Source: Sphingomonas sp. Root241
GTDB taxonomy: Bacteria; Pseudomonadota; Alphaproteobacteria; Sphingomonadales; Sphingomonadaceae
DNA length: 64,000 bases
Direction: 5' to 3'
Assembly: GCF_001428865.1 (NCBI RefSeq)
Contig: NZ_LMIV01000003.1
Span: 375,742 to 439,741, forward strand
Below, piece by piece: positions 7,699 to 16,077 of the stretch (positions are counted from its first letter, which is position 1; the number at the start of each line of letters is the position of its first letter). The notes below the pieces were generated by a model. It made no database searches. It was given only the letters and a program-made list of their open reading frames with translations, and had not been told where the DNA came from. Made by a program: the position numbers and the translations under genes.

Positions 7699-8949
7699 AT
7701 GGACCAGGTCGTCGAGACGCGGAAGCTCTCGAACCGGGTCAAGGCCGCGATCGTTGGGGGCGTGGTGCTGGTGGCGGCGTTGCTGTTCTGGTGGTTTGCG
7801 CCGTCGGGCTCCAGCCAGACGGTCGGCGCTGATCATGTCACCATCTCGACGGTGACGAAGGGCACGTTCGACGATTTCATCCCGTTGCGTGCGCGCGTCA
7901 CGCCTCTGCTCACCGTCTATATCGATGCCGTCGAGGGCGGGCGCGTCGAGAAGATGCTGGTCGAGGACGGCGCGACGGTCGCGCAGGGCCAGCCGATCGC
8001 CTTGCTCTCCAATGCCGAGCTCCAGCTCTCGACTCTCGCGCGCCAGACCGAAGTCGAGCAGCAGATCAACAATATGCGCAGCCAGGAACTGGCGCTCGCC
8101 CAGACGCGGCTCTCGAACGAACGTGCCGTGCTCGCGGCCGAGACGGTCAATGACAAGGCGCGCCGCCAATATGAGCGCGAGAGGCCGCTTGCCCAAAAGG
8201 GCTTCGTCTCCGCCAAGCAGTTCGCCGATACCCAGGCCGATTACGAGCTAAGCCAGCGCACCCTTGCCGCGCTGAAGCGCAGCCAGGCCACCGACGCCCG
8301 GCTGCAGACCAGCCAGCTCTCGCAGCAGCAGGCGGCGGCGCAATCGATGCAGTCCGGTCTGTCGATCGCCCGCGCGAACCTCGACGCGCTCCAGCTTCGC
8401 GCGCCGGTCGCCGGACAGCTCTCGGGCTTCTCGGTGCAGGTCGGCCAGTCGCTCCAGCGCGGCGAGCGCGTCGGGCAGATCGACAGCCCGGGCCGCAACA
8501 AGCTGATCGCCGGCGTCGACGAATTCTATCTCGGTCGCGTCCAGCTCCAGCAGAAGGCGAGCCTGGACTTCGGCGGCAAGCGCTATGACGCGAAGGTCAC
8601 CAAGATCTACCCGCAGGTGCAGAACGGCCAGTTCCAGGTCGATCTGCAGTTCGTCGGGGCCGAGCCGGCCAATATCCAGCGCGGCCAGACGATGCAGGCA
8701 CGGCTGACGCTCGGCGATCCGACGCCGGCTCTGCTCGTCCCCAACGGCGCCTTCTACAACGAGACCGGCGGCAACTGGATCTTCGTCGTCACGCCCGACG
8801 GCGGCAGCGCAGTGAAGCGCCAGGTCCGCCTCGGTCGCCGCAACGCCGAATTCATCGAAGTGCTCGAGGGCCTCGAAGCCGGCGAGAAGGTGCTGACCTC
8901 GCCTTACACCGGCTACACCGACAAGACGCGCCTGGACCTGACCAAATAA
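7699..8949 (+). CDS. HlyD/MacA-type membrane fusion (periplasmic adaptor) protein
   Basis: This 416-residue adaptor links the inner-membrane ABC transporter encoded downstream to an outer-membrane channel. One N-terminal membrane anchor (about 15-33) is followed by a first half-lipoyl motif (GGRVEKMLVEDGATVAQGQP), a long coiled-coil hairpin rich in Gln, Ala and Leu, the second lipoyl half (LRAPVAGQLSGFSVQVGQSL) and beta-barrel domains. ATG 7699 is chosen because AGGGGA lies just upstream and because the sigma-54 promoter places the transcript start near 7644, which excludes ATG 7639. It is the first gene of the operon. No TolC-like gene is in the window, so the outer channel must be encoded elsewhere. 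Confidence 0.9.
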   Translation: MDQVVETRKLSNRVKAAIVGGVVLVAALLFWWFAPSGSSQTVGADHVTISTVTKGTFDDFIPLRARVTPLLTVYIDAVEGGRVEKMLVEDGATVAQGQPIALLSNAELQLSTLARQTEVEQQINNMRSQELALAQTRLSNERAVLAAETVNDKARRQYERERPLAQKGFVSAKQFADTQADYELSQRTLAALKRSQATDARLQTSQLSQQQAAAQSMQSGLSIARANLDALQLRAPVAGQLSGFSVQVGQSLQRGERVGQIDSPGRNKLIAGVDEFYLGRVQLQQKASLDFGGKRYDAKVTKIYPQVQNGQFQVDLQFVGAEPANIQRGQTMQARLTLGDPTPALLVPNGAFYNETGGNWIFVVTPDGGSAVKRQVRLGRRNAEFIEVLEGLEAGEKVLTSPYTGYTDKTRLDLTK

Positions 8950-8969
8950 TTCCAACGAAAGGGATTTTC

Positions 8970-9650
8970 ATGCTGACGATGCGCGAACTCTCCAAGGTCT
9001 ACCGGACCGATACGGTCCAGACGACCGCGCTCGACGCGATTGATCTCGACATCGCCGAGGGCGAGTTCGTCGCGATCATGGGGCCTTCGGGGTGCGGCAA
9101 ATCGACTCTGCTCAACATGATCGGGATGCTCGATAGCCCGTCGAGCGGCTCGTACGTGTTCAACGGCAAGGAAGTCGCCGGCCTCTCCGAGAGCAAGCTC
9201 GCCGATGTGCGCAAGGAGAGCATCGGTTTCATCTTCCAGAGCTTCAATCTCGTCGACGAGCTGTCGGTCCGCGACAATGTCGAGCTCGCCTTGCTCTACC
9301 ACAATGTATCCGCCTCCGAGCGCAAGCGCCGGGTCGACGAAGTGATGGACAAGGTCGGCATTGCGCACCGCGCGCGGCACCGGCCGAGCCAGCTCTCGGG
9401 CGGGCAGCAACAGCGCGTCGCCGTCGCCCGCGCGCTCGTCGCCAGCCCCAAGCTGATCCTTGCCGACGAGCCGACCGGCAATCTCGACACGCACCACGGC
9501 GAGGAAGTGATGCGGATGCTCCAGACCTTGAACGGCGAAGGCTCGACCATCGTGATGGTTACGCACTCGCCCGCGCATGCCGATTACGCCGGCCGCATCG
9601 TCTCGATGCTCGACGGCCGCATCCTGCAGGAGCGGCGGCGCGCGGCGTGA
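8970..9650 (+). CDS. ABC transporter ATP-binding protein (MacB/LolD type)
   Basis: This 226-residue soluble ATPase drives the two FtsX-type permeases downstream. Walker A is GPSGCGKST (38-46), the Q-loop glutamine lies in FIFQSFNL (about 90), the signature is LSGGQ (142-146), Walker B is LILADE (162-167), and the switch histidine H199 is in VTHS. The DEPTGNLD form is typical of the MacB/LolD/FtsE group, which power mechanotransmission rather than classical import. It follows the adaptor gene by 20 bases with AAAGG before the ATG. A perfect hairpin separates it from the first permease gene. Confidence 0.95.
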   Translation: MLTMRELSKVYRTDTVQTTALDAIDLDIAEGEFVAIMGPSGCGKSTLLNMIGMLDSPSSGSYVFNGKEVAGLSESKLADVRKESIGFIFQSFNLVDELSVRDNVELALLYHNVSASERKRRVDEVMDKVGIAHRARHRPSQLSGGQQQRVAVARALVASPKLILADEPTGNLDTHHGEEVMRMLQTLNGEGSTIVMVTHSPAHADYAGRIVSMLDGRILQERRRAA

Positions 9651-9658
9651 AGAAGTCT

Positions 9659-9685
9659 CCCTCTCTCCGCTTGGCGGAGAGAGGG
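9659..9685 (+). terminator. Perfect intercistronic hairpin (attenuator or mRNA-stabilising element)
   Basis: CCCTCTCTCCGC and GCGGAGAGAGGG form an uninterrupted 12-bp stem around a TTG loop, between the ATPase gene and the first permease gene. No T-run follows, so it may protect the upstream mRNA or attenuate, not terminate fully. Confidence 0.5.
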
Positions 9686-9773
9686 CGGGGGAGAGGGCGG
9701 TGATCTGACGTACCCTCGCGGATCGCGTCTTCTCCCCACCCCCGAGGGAACGGCGCAACAAGGGGAGCTCGGA

Positions 9774-12236
9774 ATGTGGCGTAACTACCTGATGATCGCG
9801 CTCCGGCTGCTGGCGCGGAACCGCGTCTATGCCGCGATCAACATCGGCGGTCTCGCGCTCGGGCTCGCCGGCTGCCTGCTGATCCTCAATTATGTCCGCT
9901 ACGAGAGCAGCTACGACACCTGGCTGCCCGACAGCGGCAGGCTCTATCAGGTGCAGAGCAAGCTCAACCTTCCCGGCCAGCCTGCCGCGAATGCCCAGAT
10001 GAGCCCGTTCGTCCTCTACGAGAAGCTGCCCGGCGGTTTCCCGCAGGTCGAGGCGGTGACGTCGCTCACGCCCGGCAAGACCGTCACCGAGCATGACGGC
10101 CAGCCGCAGTTCCTCGATTCGACCACGGTCGACCCGACCTTCTTCAAGGTCTTCGATCTCCCCTTCGCGCAAGGATCGGCGGCGACCGCGCTCCCCGACA
10201 CCAATTCGATCGTGCTCACCGAGAGCGAGGCGATCCGGCACTTCGGCACCGCCGACGCCCTGGGCAAGCTGCTGAGCCTCGGCGCCGGAGCGGGCAAGCG
10301 GGACTATCGCGTCACCGGTGTTCTGCGCGATCTGCCGCGGAATACCAGCCTGCGCCTGAGCCTCCTCTTCCGCCGCGATATCAACCAGATTCCGGTCGAG
10401 CTGCGCGGCTGGGGGAATTTCAACCAGCATCATTACGTCAAGCTGCGCCGCGCAGGTGACGCGGCGGCACTCAATGCCGGACTTCCCGCCTGGGAAAAGC
10501 GCACGATCCCCGACGAGGTGATCGACGGCAAGCCGGCGACGATGTCCGACCTCATCGATCTCCGGCTGGTGCCCCTTGCCGATGTCCATCTCGGCACAAC
10601 GCAGGATGGCGCGCTGACGCCCGGCGGCGATCCCCGCACGCTGCGCACCTTCGCGGTCGTCGCGCTGCTGACGCTCGTCATGGCGGTGATGAACTTCGTC
10701 AATCTGTCCACTGCGCGCGCCACCCAGCGCGCCCGCGAAGTATCGCTGCGCAAGGTCCTGGGCGCCTCGCGCGGCCAGTTGATCGTGCAGTTCCTCGGCG
10801 AGAGCGTGGTGATGGCGGCAGTGGCGATGCTGCTCGCGCTGGCGATCGCCGAGCTGGCGACGCCGTGGATCGGCAGCTGGATCGGCGCGGATCTCCACAT
10901 CGCCTATCTGGGCCCATCGGGCATGCTGCTGCCCGCGCTGGGGCTGTTCCTGGCGACCGGCCTGCTCGGCGGGCTCTACCCGGCCTTCTATCTCAGCCGC
11001 TTCCATCCGGCCGAGGTGCTTCGCGCCAACAAGTCCTCGGTGGAGACGCCGGGCAATGGCCGGTTCCGCACGGCGCTGGTGATGATCCAGTTCGCTATCG
11101 CGATCGGGCTGATCGCCTCCACCTGGGTGATCTATTCGCAGACCCGCTATGTCGAAACGGTCGACCCCGGTTATCGCCGCGACGGGCTTATCCAGATCAC
11201 CAATGCGTGGCGCTTCACGCAGGGCAGCGAGTATGAAGCCGCGCGCGCCGCGATGCTGGCGATACCCGGCGTCACGCGGGCAGGGCGCACCGGAACGGGG
11301 CTCGCCTCGTCCCAAAAGTCGATCCGTCTCGTGCAGGCACCCGGCGCCGCCGACTATCTGTCGATGGGGCTCTATAGCATCGATGCCGACTTCCTCGAGA
11401 CGATGGACATTCGCTTCGTCGCCGGGCGCCAGCTTGGCGATCGCTTCGCCTCGGATCGCATTCTCAACGGCAACGAACAGGCGCTCGCGGCGCGGGGCCT
11501 CAACGTGGTGATCAATCGCGCCGCCGCGGCCAAATTCGGTTTCCGCAGTCCTCGAGCGGCGATCGGGCAGACGGTGCGGATATCCACCGGCGGGCTCGTG
11601 ATGGTGCCCTCCACGGTGGTCGGTGTCGCCGAGGACACGCGCTTCCGCACTGCCCGCGACGCGATCGAGCCTGCGGTCTACGCCTACGATCCGGAGCACA
11701 CCAACCAGGTCCTGGTCCGCTTCGCCGCCGCCCGGCCAGGCGAGGTGATGGCGGCGCTGAACAAGGTCTGGCGCAAGTTCGAGCCCGAAATCCCGTTCGA
11801 GGCACGCTTCGTCGACGATATCGTTCGCGAGCTATATGCCGCCGACCGGGCTCGCGGCGCGCTGTTCGCCGGCTTCTCGGTGCTGGCGGTGCTGATCGCC
11901 TGTCTCGGCCTGTACAGCCTAGCCTCGTTCGCCACCGAGCGGCGCACCAAGGAGATCGGCATTCGGAAAGTGCTCGGCGCCAAGGTACGCGACATCGTGC
12001 GGCTGCTCGCCTGGCAGTTCTCCAAGCCGGTAGTGCTCGCCAACCTGATCGCGTGGCCGGGCGCATGGTGGGCGATGCGCGAATGGCTCAACACGTTTGA
12101 CATCCGCATCCCGCTGACGCCTACGCCCTTCGCATTGGCCGGGCTGCTCGCATTGCTGATCGCGATCGTCACGGTCGCCGGACAATCGCTGCGGGTCGCC
12201 CGCACCAATCCCATCCACGCGCTTCGCTACGAGTAG
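9774..12236 (+). CDS. Large FtsX/MacB-type ABC permease, first of a tandem pair
   Basis: This 820-residue permease carries two consecutive MacB_PCD plus FtsX units in one chain, about twice the length of MacB's membrane part. The N-terminus (MWRNYLMIALRLLARNRVYA) leads into the first membrane helix. The first FtsX core shows REVSLRKVLGASRGQL and the second shows TKEIGIRKVLGAK, each followed by a bundle of membrane helices. Each FtsX unit is preceded by a periplasmic domain. The layout matches a permease family common in Bacteroidota and also present in some Proteobacteria. Its gene lies ten bases before a paralogue, so the two products probably pair with the upstream ATPase. The substrate is unknown. 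Confidence 0.9.
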   Translation: MWRNYLMIALRLLARNRVYAAINIGGLALGLAGCLLILNYVRYESSYDTWLPDSGRLYQVQSKLNLPGQPAANAQMSPFVLYEKLPGGFPQVEAVTSLTPGKTVTEHDGQPQFLDSTTVDPTFFKVFDLPFAQGSAATALPDTNSIVLTESEAIRHFGTADALGKLLSLGAGAGKRDYRVTGVLRDLPRNTSLRLSLLFRRDINQIPVELRGWGNFNQHHYVKLRRAGDAAALNAGLPAWEKRTIPDEVIDGKPATMSDLIDLRLVPLADVHLGTTQDGALTPGGDPRTLRTFAVVALLTLVMAVMNFVNLSTARATQRAREVSLRKVLGASRGQLIVQFLGESVVMAAVAMLLALAIAELATPWIGSWIGADLHIAYLGPSGMLLPALGLFLATGLLGGLYPAFYLSRFHPAEVLRANKSSVETPGNGRFRTALVMIQFAIAIGLIASTWVIYSQTRYVETVDPGYRRDGLIQITNAWRFTQGSEYEAARAAMLAIPGVTRAGRTGTGLASSQKSIRLVQAPGAADYLSMGLYSIDADFLETMDIRFVAGRQLGDRFASDRILNGNEQALAARGLNVVINRAAAAKFGFRSPRAAIGQTVRISTGGLVMVPSTVVGVAEDTRFRTARDAIEPAVYAYDPEHTNQVLVRFAAARPGEVMAALNKVWRKFEPEIPFEARFVDDIVRELYAADRARGALFAGFSVLAVLIACLGLYSLASFATERRTKEIGIRKVLGAKVRDIVRLLAWQFSKPVVLANLIAWPGAWWAMREWLNTFDIRIPLTPTPFALAGLLALLIAIVTVAGQSLRVARTNPIHALRYE

Positions 12237-12246
12237 GAACCAGACC

Positions 12247-14757
12247 ATGTGGCGCAATTACGTGACCGTCGGCCTGAGGGCGTTGGCCAAGAACAAGGTC
12301 TATGCCTTCATCAACATCTTCGGCCTGTCGCTCGGCATCGCCGCGTGCCTGCTGATCCTCACCTTCGTGCGCTACGAGTTCAGCTATGACAGCTGGCTGC
12401 CGGGCGCGAAGGATGCCTATCAGCTCCAGGATTTCTACAAGCCGACCGAGCAGGGCGGCGAGGAATACAAGCTGCAGGTGACGAGCTACGCGTCGGGTAC
12501 CGCGCTGCAGAAGGATTTCCCGCAGGTCGAGAAGCGCGTCTACATCACCAATCAGGGCTTCACGTTCGTCCTGAAGGGCCAGGCCTATCAGCCCGAGGGC
12601 GCCTATTTCGCCGACGGCAACATCTTCGACATCCTCCAGCTGCCTTTCGTGCGCGGGGATGCGGCGCACGCGCTCGACGATCCGCGCGCGCTGGTGCTGA
12701 GCGAGACCGAGGCGAAGAAATATTTCGGCACCGAAGACCCGATCGGCAAGACGATCACCGTGCTGAGCTCGGACCTCAAGGAGGATTATCGCGTCACCGG
12801 GGTGTTCAAGGACTTGCCCAAGAACACGCATCTGCGCATCGGCGCGGTCGCACGCTTCGATCCGCAGACCTATTTCGCGAAGATCCCGAACTTCCTGACC
12901 TCATGGAACTCGCAGGGCGGCTATGTCTATGTGAAGCTGCGTCCGGGCACCGACGCGAAGCAGCTGATGGCGCAGTTTCCGGCCTGGGAGAAGCGCAACA
13001 TCCCGAACGATCCCGCCGATGGCGGCCCGGTGACCAATCCGGGCGATCACCAGGATTGGCGCCTCACCAACGTGCGTGACGTCCATCTGGGTGAGGCGCA
13101 GAATGCCGGGCTGGCGCCGGGGAGTGACAAGCAGACGATCCTCACCTTCGCGGTGGTGGCGCTGATGATCCTCGGCATGGCGTGCATCAACTTCACCAAT
13201 CTCGCCACGGCGCGGGCCTCGCAGCGCGCGCGGGAAGTGGCGTTGCGCAAGGTGCTCGGCGCCACACGCGGCCAGCTGATCGTCCAGTTCATCGGCGAAT
13301 CGATTCTCGTCGCGGGAATCGCGACTTTGGTCGCACTGGCGCTCGCCGAGCTGGCGCTGCCGTTGCTCAACAACTTCCTCGATGCCCAGATGCAGATCCA
13401 TTATCTCGGATCGCAGGGTATCTTGCTGCCGGTGATCCTGCTGGCGATCCTCGTCGGTCTCGCCGGGGGCGTCTATCCGGCGCTCTATCTCTCGCGCTTC
13501 CAGCCGGCGCGCGTGCTCAAGGCCAACAAATCGGCCGCCGATGCCGAGGGCAACGGCCGGCTGCGCAACCTGCTGGTGGTCGGGCAGTTCGCGGTGTCGA
13601 TCGGACTGATCATCTGCACCGCGATCGTCTATTCGCAGACGATCTACGCGCGGACGATGGACGCCGGCTACAAGCGCGAAGGGCTGATCCAGGTCGCCGG
13701 GATCAGCGAGCCCCAGGTCGAGGCGGTGGTGCGGGCGCTACGCGAAGAGGTCCGCCAGATTCCCGGCGTGACCGAAGTGGGGCGGACCACCATCGGAGTC
13801 GCCCCCGGGAACAATTCCATGACCTCGGCGCGGCTTCCCGGCCATACCGACTATGTCCAGCTCGGCGTCTATGGCATCGATCCCGGCGTCAAGGACGCGC
13901 TCGGGATGAAGCTGCTCGCCGGCCGCAATTTCTCCGAAGCGATCGCGATGGACGATGCGACCACGCCATCGCCGACAGATATTGCCGCGGAGAAGGCGCT
14001 GGTCGCGCGCGGCACCAACGTCATCCTGTCCGAAATGGCGGCCAAAAGGCTAGGCTTCAACACGCCGCAGGCCGCGATCGGCAAGCAGGTCCAGATCGGC
14101 TTCACCGTGCCCGAGGCGGGCAATTGGGTGCCCGCGACCGTGGTCGGCGTGACGAGCGACGTGCGCTATCGCAGCGTCCGCCAGCCGCTCCAGCCGATCG
14201 TCTATTTCTACCAGACCCGCGGCTATTTCACCTTGCTCGTCCGCCATGCCGGCGATGCCAAACCGGTTCGGGACAAGATCGAGGCGATCTGGAAGCGGCT
14301 GGTGCCCGAACTGCCCTTCGAGGCGCGCTCGGTGACCGAAGTGGTCCACAATCTGTACACGGGGGACGAAAAGCGCGCACAGCTGTTCGGGATGTTCGCG
14401 ATCCTGGCTGCGGTGATCGGCTGCCTGGGACTGTTCGGGCTCGCCTCGTTCACCGCCGAACGTCGCACCAAGGAGATCGGTATCCGGAAGGTGCTCGGTG
14501 CACGCACGCGGGATATCGTCCGGCTGCTGGTTTGGCAGTTCAGCCGACCGGTGCTGATCGCGAACCTGATCGCCTGGCCGGTGGCCTGGTGGGTGATGCG
14601 CGACTGGCTCAACCAGTTCGACATCCGCGTCAGCCTGACGCCAACCCCGTTCGTCCTCGCGGGACTGCTGGCGTTGCTGATCGCCATCGGCACGATCGGC
14701 GCGCACGCCTTCCGCGTCGCGCGCACCAATCCGGTCCATGCCTTGCGCTACGAGTAG
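12247..14757 (+). CDS. Large FtsX/MacB-type ABC permease, second of a tandem pair
   Basis: This 836-residue paralogue of the preceding gene is alike over its full length. It has the same N-terminus (MWRNYVTVGLRALAKNKVYA), two FtsX cores (REVALRKVLGATRGQL and TKEIGIRKVLGAR) and an almost identical end (ARTNPVHALRYE). The strongest similarity is in membrane parts; the periplasmic domains differ more, as expected if the two copies form a heteromeric permease with different substrate faces. It is the last gene of the adaptor-ATPase-permease-permease operon and is followed by a perfect hairpin at 14784-14811. Confidence 0.9.
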   Translation: MWRNYVTVGLRALAKNKVYAFINIFGLSLGIAACLLILTFVRYEFSYDSWLPGAKDAYQLQDFYKPTEQGGEEYKLQVTSYASGTALQKDFPQVEKRVYITNQGFTFVLKGQAYQPEGAYFADGNIFDILQLPFVRGDAAHALDDPRALVLSETEAKKYFGTEDPIGKTITVLSSDLKEDYRVTGVFKDLPKNTHLRIGAVARFDPQTYFAKIPNFLTSWNSQGGYVYVKLRPGTDAKQLMAQFPAWEKRNIPNDPADGGPVTNPGDHQDWRLTNVRDVHLGEAQNAGLAPGSDKQTILTFAVVALMILGMACINFTNLATARASQRAREVALRKVLGATRGQLIVQFIGESILVAGIATLVALALAELALPLLNNFLDAQMQIHYLGSQGILLPVILLAILVGLAGGVYPALYLSRFQPARVLKANKSAADAEGNGRLRNLLVVGQFAVSIGLIICTAIVYSQTIYARTMDAGYKREGLIQVAGISEPQVEAVVRALREEVRQIPGVTEVGRTTIGVAPGNNSMTSARLPGHTDYVQLGVYGIDPGVKDALGMKLLAGRNFSEAIAMDDATTPSPTDIAAEKALVARGTNVILSEMAAKRLGFNTPQAAIGKQVQIGFTVPEAGNWVPATVVGVTSDVRYRSVRQPLQPIVYFYQTRGYFTLLVRHAGDAKPVRDKIEAIWKRLVPELPFEARSVTEVVHNLYTGDEKRAQLFGMFAILAAVIGCLGLFGLASFTAERRTKEIGIRKVLGARTRDIVRLLVWQFSRPVLIANLIAWPVAWWVMRDWLNQFDIRVSLTPTPFVLAGLLALLIAIGTIGAHAFRVARTNPVHALRYE

Positions 14758-14783
14758 GCGCGTCAGTTCAGGGCATGGTCCGG

Positions 14784-14811
14784 GCGGGCGAGGAGGCAAC
14801 TCCTCGCCCGC
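14784..14811 (+). terminator. Hairpin at the end of the efflux operon
   Basis: GCGGGCGAGGAG and its exact complement CTCCTCGCCCGC enclose a GCAA tetraloop, about 25 bases after the second permease gene. Only a weak T-rich tract follows, so termination efficiency is uncertain. Confidence 0.6.
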
Positions 14812-15009
14812 TTCACATGCGGGGGAAGGAATGCGCCGAAGGGTTCTTGCATTGCCCTTCGCCGTTCTTATCCTGATCAAACCATGATGTTCACGACCTT
14901 CAATCGCGCGGCAGCGTTCCCGCTCCTCTGAGCGGGTGACGAACAATCTCGATCGGCGGCACTTCGCGGCGCCGCTGCGAATGCCTGCACAATCGATTGG
15001 AGAAACTTC

Positions 15010-15813
15010 ATGGATCTCGAGCCCGCGCCTGCGCTGAGCGCCGCCGCCATCACATCCTTCATCAACCATGGCTTCATCCGTATCGACGGAGCATTCCCGA
15101 GAGAGGTCGCCGAGGAAGCGCGCGCCATCCTCTGGCGCGACACCGGCTGCGATCCGCACGACCGGTCGACCTGGACCCGGCCCGTCGTTCGGCTTGGCCA
15201 CTATGGCCAACCGCTGTTTCGGGAGGCCGCGAACACGATGCTGCTCCACGCTGTGTTCGATCAGCTTGTCGGGCCGGGCCGGTGGCTGCCATGCCAGGTT
15301 CTCGGCACCTTCCCGGTACGCTTTCCGTCCAGCGAGGATCCGGGCGACGCGGGCTGGCATATCGACGTCAGTTTCGGCACCGACACTCCGGATTTCATGG
15401 AATGGCGCGCGAATATGCATAGCCGCGGGCGCGCGCTTCTCATGCTGTTCCTGTTTTCGGACGTCGGCGTCGACGATGCGCCGACACGCATCCGCGTGGG
15501 CTCGCATGTCGATATCGCCCGGCAGCTAGCCCTGGCAGGCGAAGCCGGATTGACGCTGCGTGAACTGGCATCGGACGGCTTCGCGCGCTCGCAGGGCCGG
15601 CGAGAGGTGCTGGCCACCGGCGAGGCCGGGACGGTCTATCTGTGCCATCCTTTCCTCGTTCATTCGGCGCAGCAGCACCGGGGAACCGAGCCGCGCTTCA
15701 TGGCGCAGCCTCCATTGCTTCCGCGCGAGCCCATCTGCCTCGACCGCGCGGACGGCGACTATTCGCCTGTCGAGCAGGCGATCCTGAACGCAATCGCGAC
15801 TTCTGAGGGGTAG
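15010..15813 (+). CDS. Phytanoyl-CoA dioxygenase (PhyH) family protein
   Basis: This 267-residue protein looks like a non-heme Fe(II)/2-oxoglutarate oxygenase of the PhyH group. The iron facial triad is visible as H117 and D119 (GWHIDVSF) and H218 (FLVHSAQQH), with R229 about eleven residues later as the likely 2-oxoglutarate anchor. The substrate cannot be told; PhyH proteins hydroxylate lipids, amino acids and small metabolites. The ATG is preceded by GGAGAA. It stands alone between the efflux operon and a tRNA gene, and about 250 bp of upstream sequence could hold its promoter. Confidence 0.75.
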   Translation: MDLEPAPALSAAAITSFINHGFIRIDGAFPREVAEEARAILWRDTGCDPHDRSTWTRPVVRLGHYGQPLFREAANTMLLHAVFDQLVGPGRWLPCQVLGTFPVRFPSSEDPGDAGWHIDVSFGTDTPDFMEWRANMHSRGRALLMLFLFSDVGVDDAPTRIRVGSHVDIARQLALAGEAGLTLRELASDGFARSQGRREVLATGEAGTVYLCHPFLVHSAQQHRGTEPRFMAQPPLLPREPICLDRADGDYSPVEQAILNAIATSEG

Positions 15814-15910
15814 TCGGAACGAGGGTCGTTCACCGGGAATGCACCGGACTTCGCTTTGGCAACGGAGGAGGGGATGTCGCCCCAAGCCGCTGTTTCCGTT
15901 TGGAATAAAA

Positions 15911-15987
15911 TGGTCGGGAAGAGAGGATTCGAACCTCCGGCCCCTGCCTCCCGAAGACAGTGCTCTACCAGGCTGAGCTACTCCCCG
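15911..15987 (-). tRNA. tRNA-Pro (anticodon CGG)
   Basis: On the minus strand the 77-base sequence folds as a cloverleaf. The acceptor stem pairs CGGGGAG with CTTCCCG. The D arm contains AGCTCAGCCTGGTAGAGC. The anticodon stem CTGTC/GGCAG encloses loop TTCGGGA, giving anticodon CGG for CCG codons. The T arm has the GGTTCGAATCC core. The discriminator base is A, and the 3' CCA is encoded (15911-15913). No integrase or att duplication is seen beside it. Confidence 0.95.
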
Positions 15988-16077
15988 ACGGAGTATCGAT
16001 TCAGCGCCTTCGAAGGGCGAACCGATGCTGGAGCGGCGCCTATAACCATGCCGATTGAGTCGCGCAAGCGTTGGCGG

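Noticed and set aside
8913..11699. 928-codon open frame antisense to the ABC ATPase and first permease
   Set aside because: It mirrors clear genes on the plus strand, has no ribosome site or recognisable domain, and is rich in Arg, Gln and Asp as expected from antisense of GC-rich genes.
15911..15987. tRNA-Pro as an attachment site for an integrated element
   Set aside because: No integrase, no repeated tRNA 3' end and ordinary genes on both sides.
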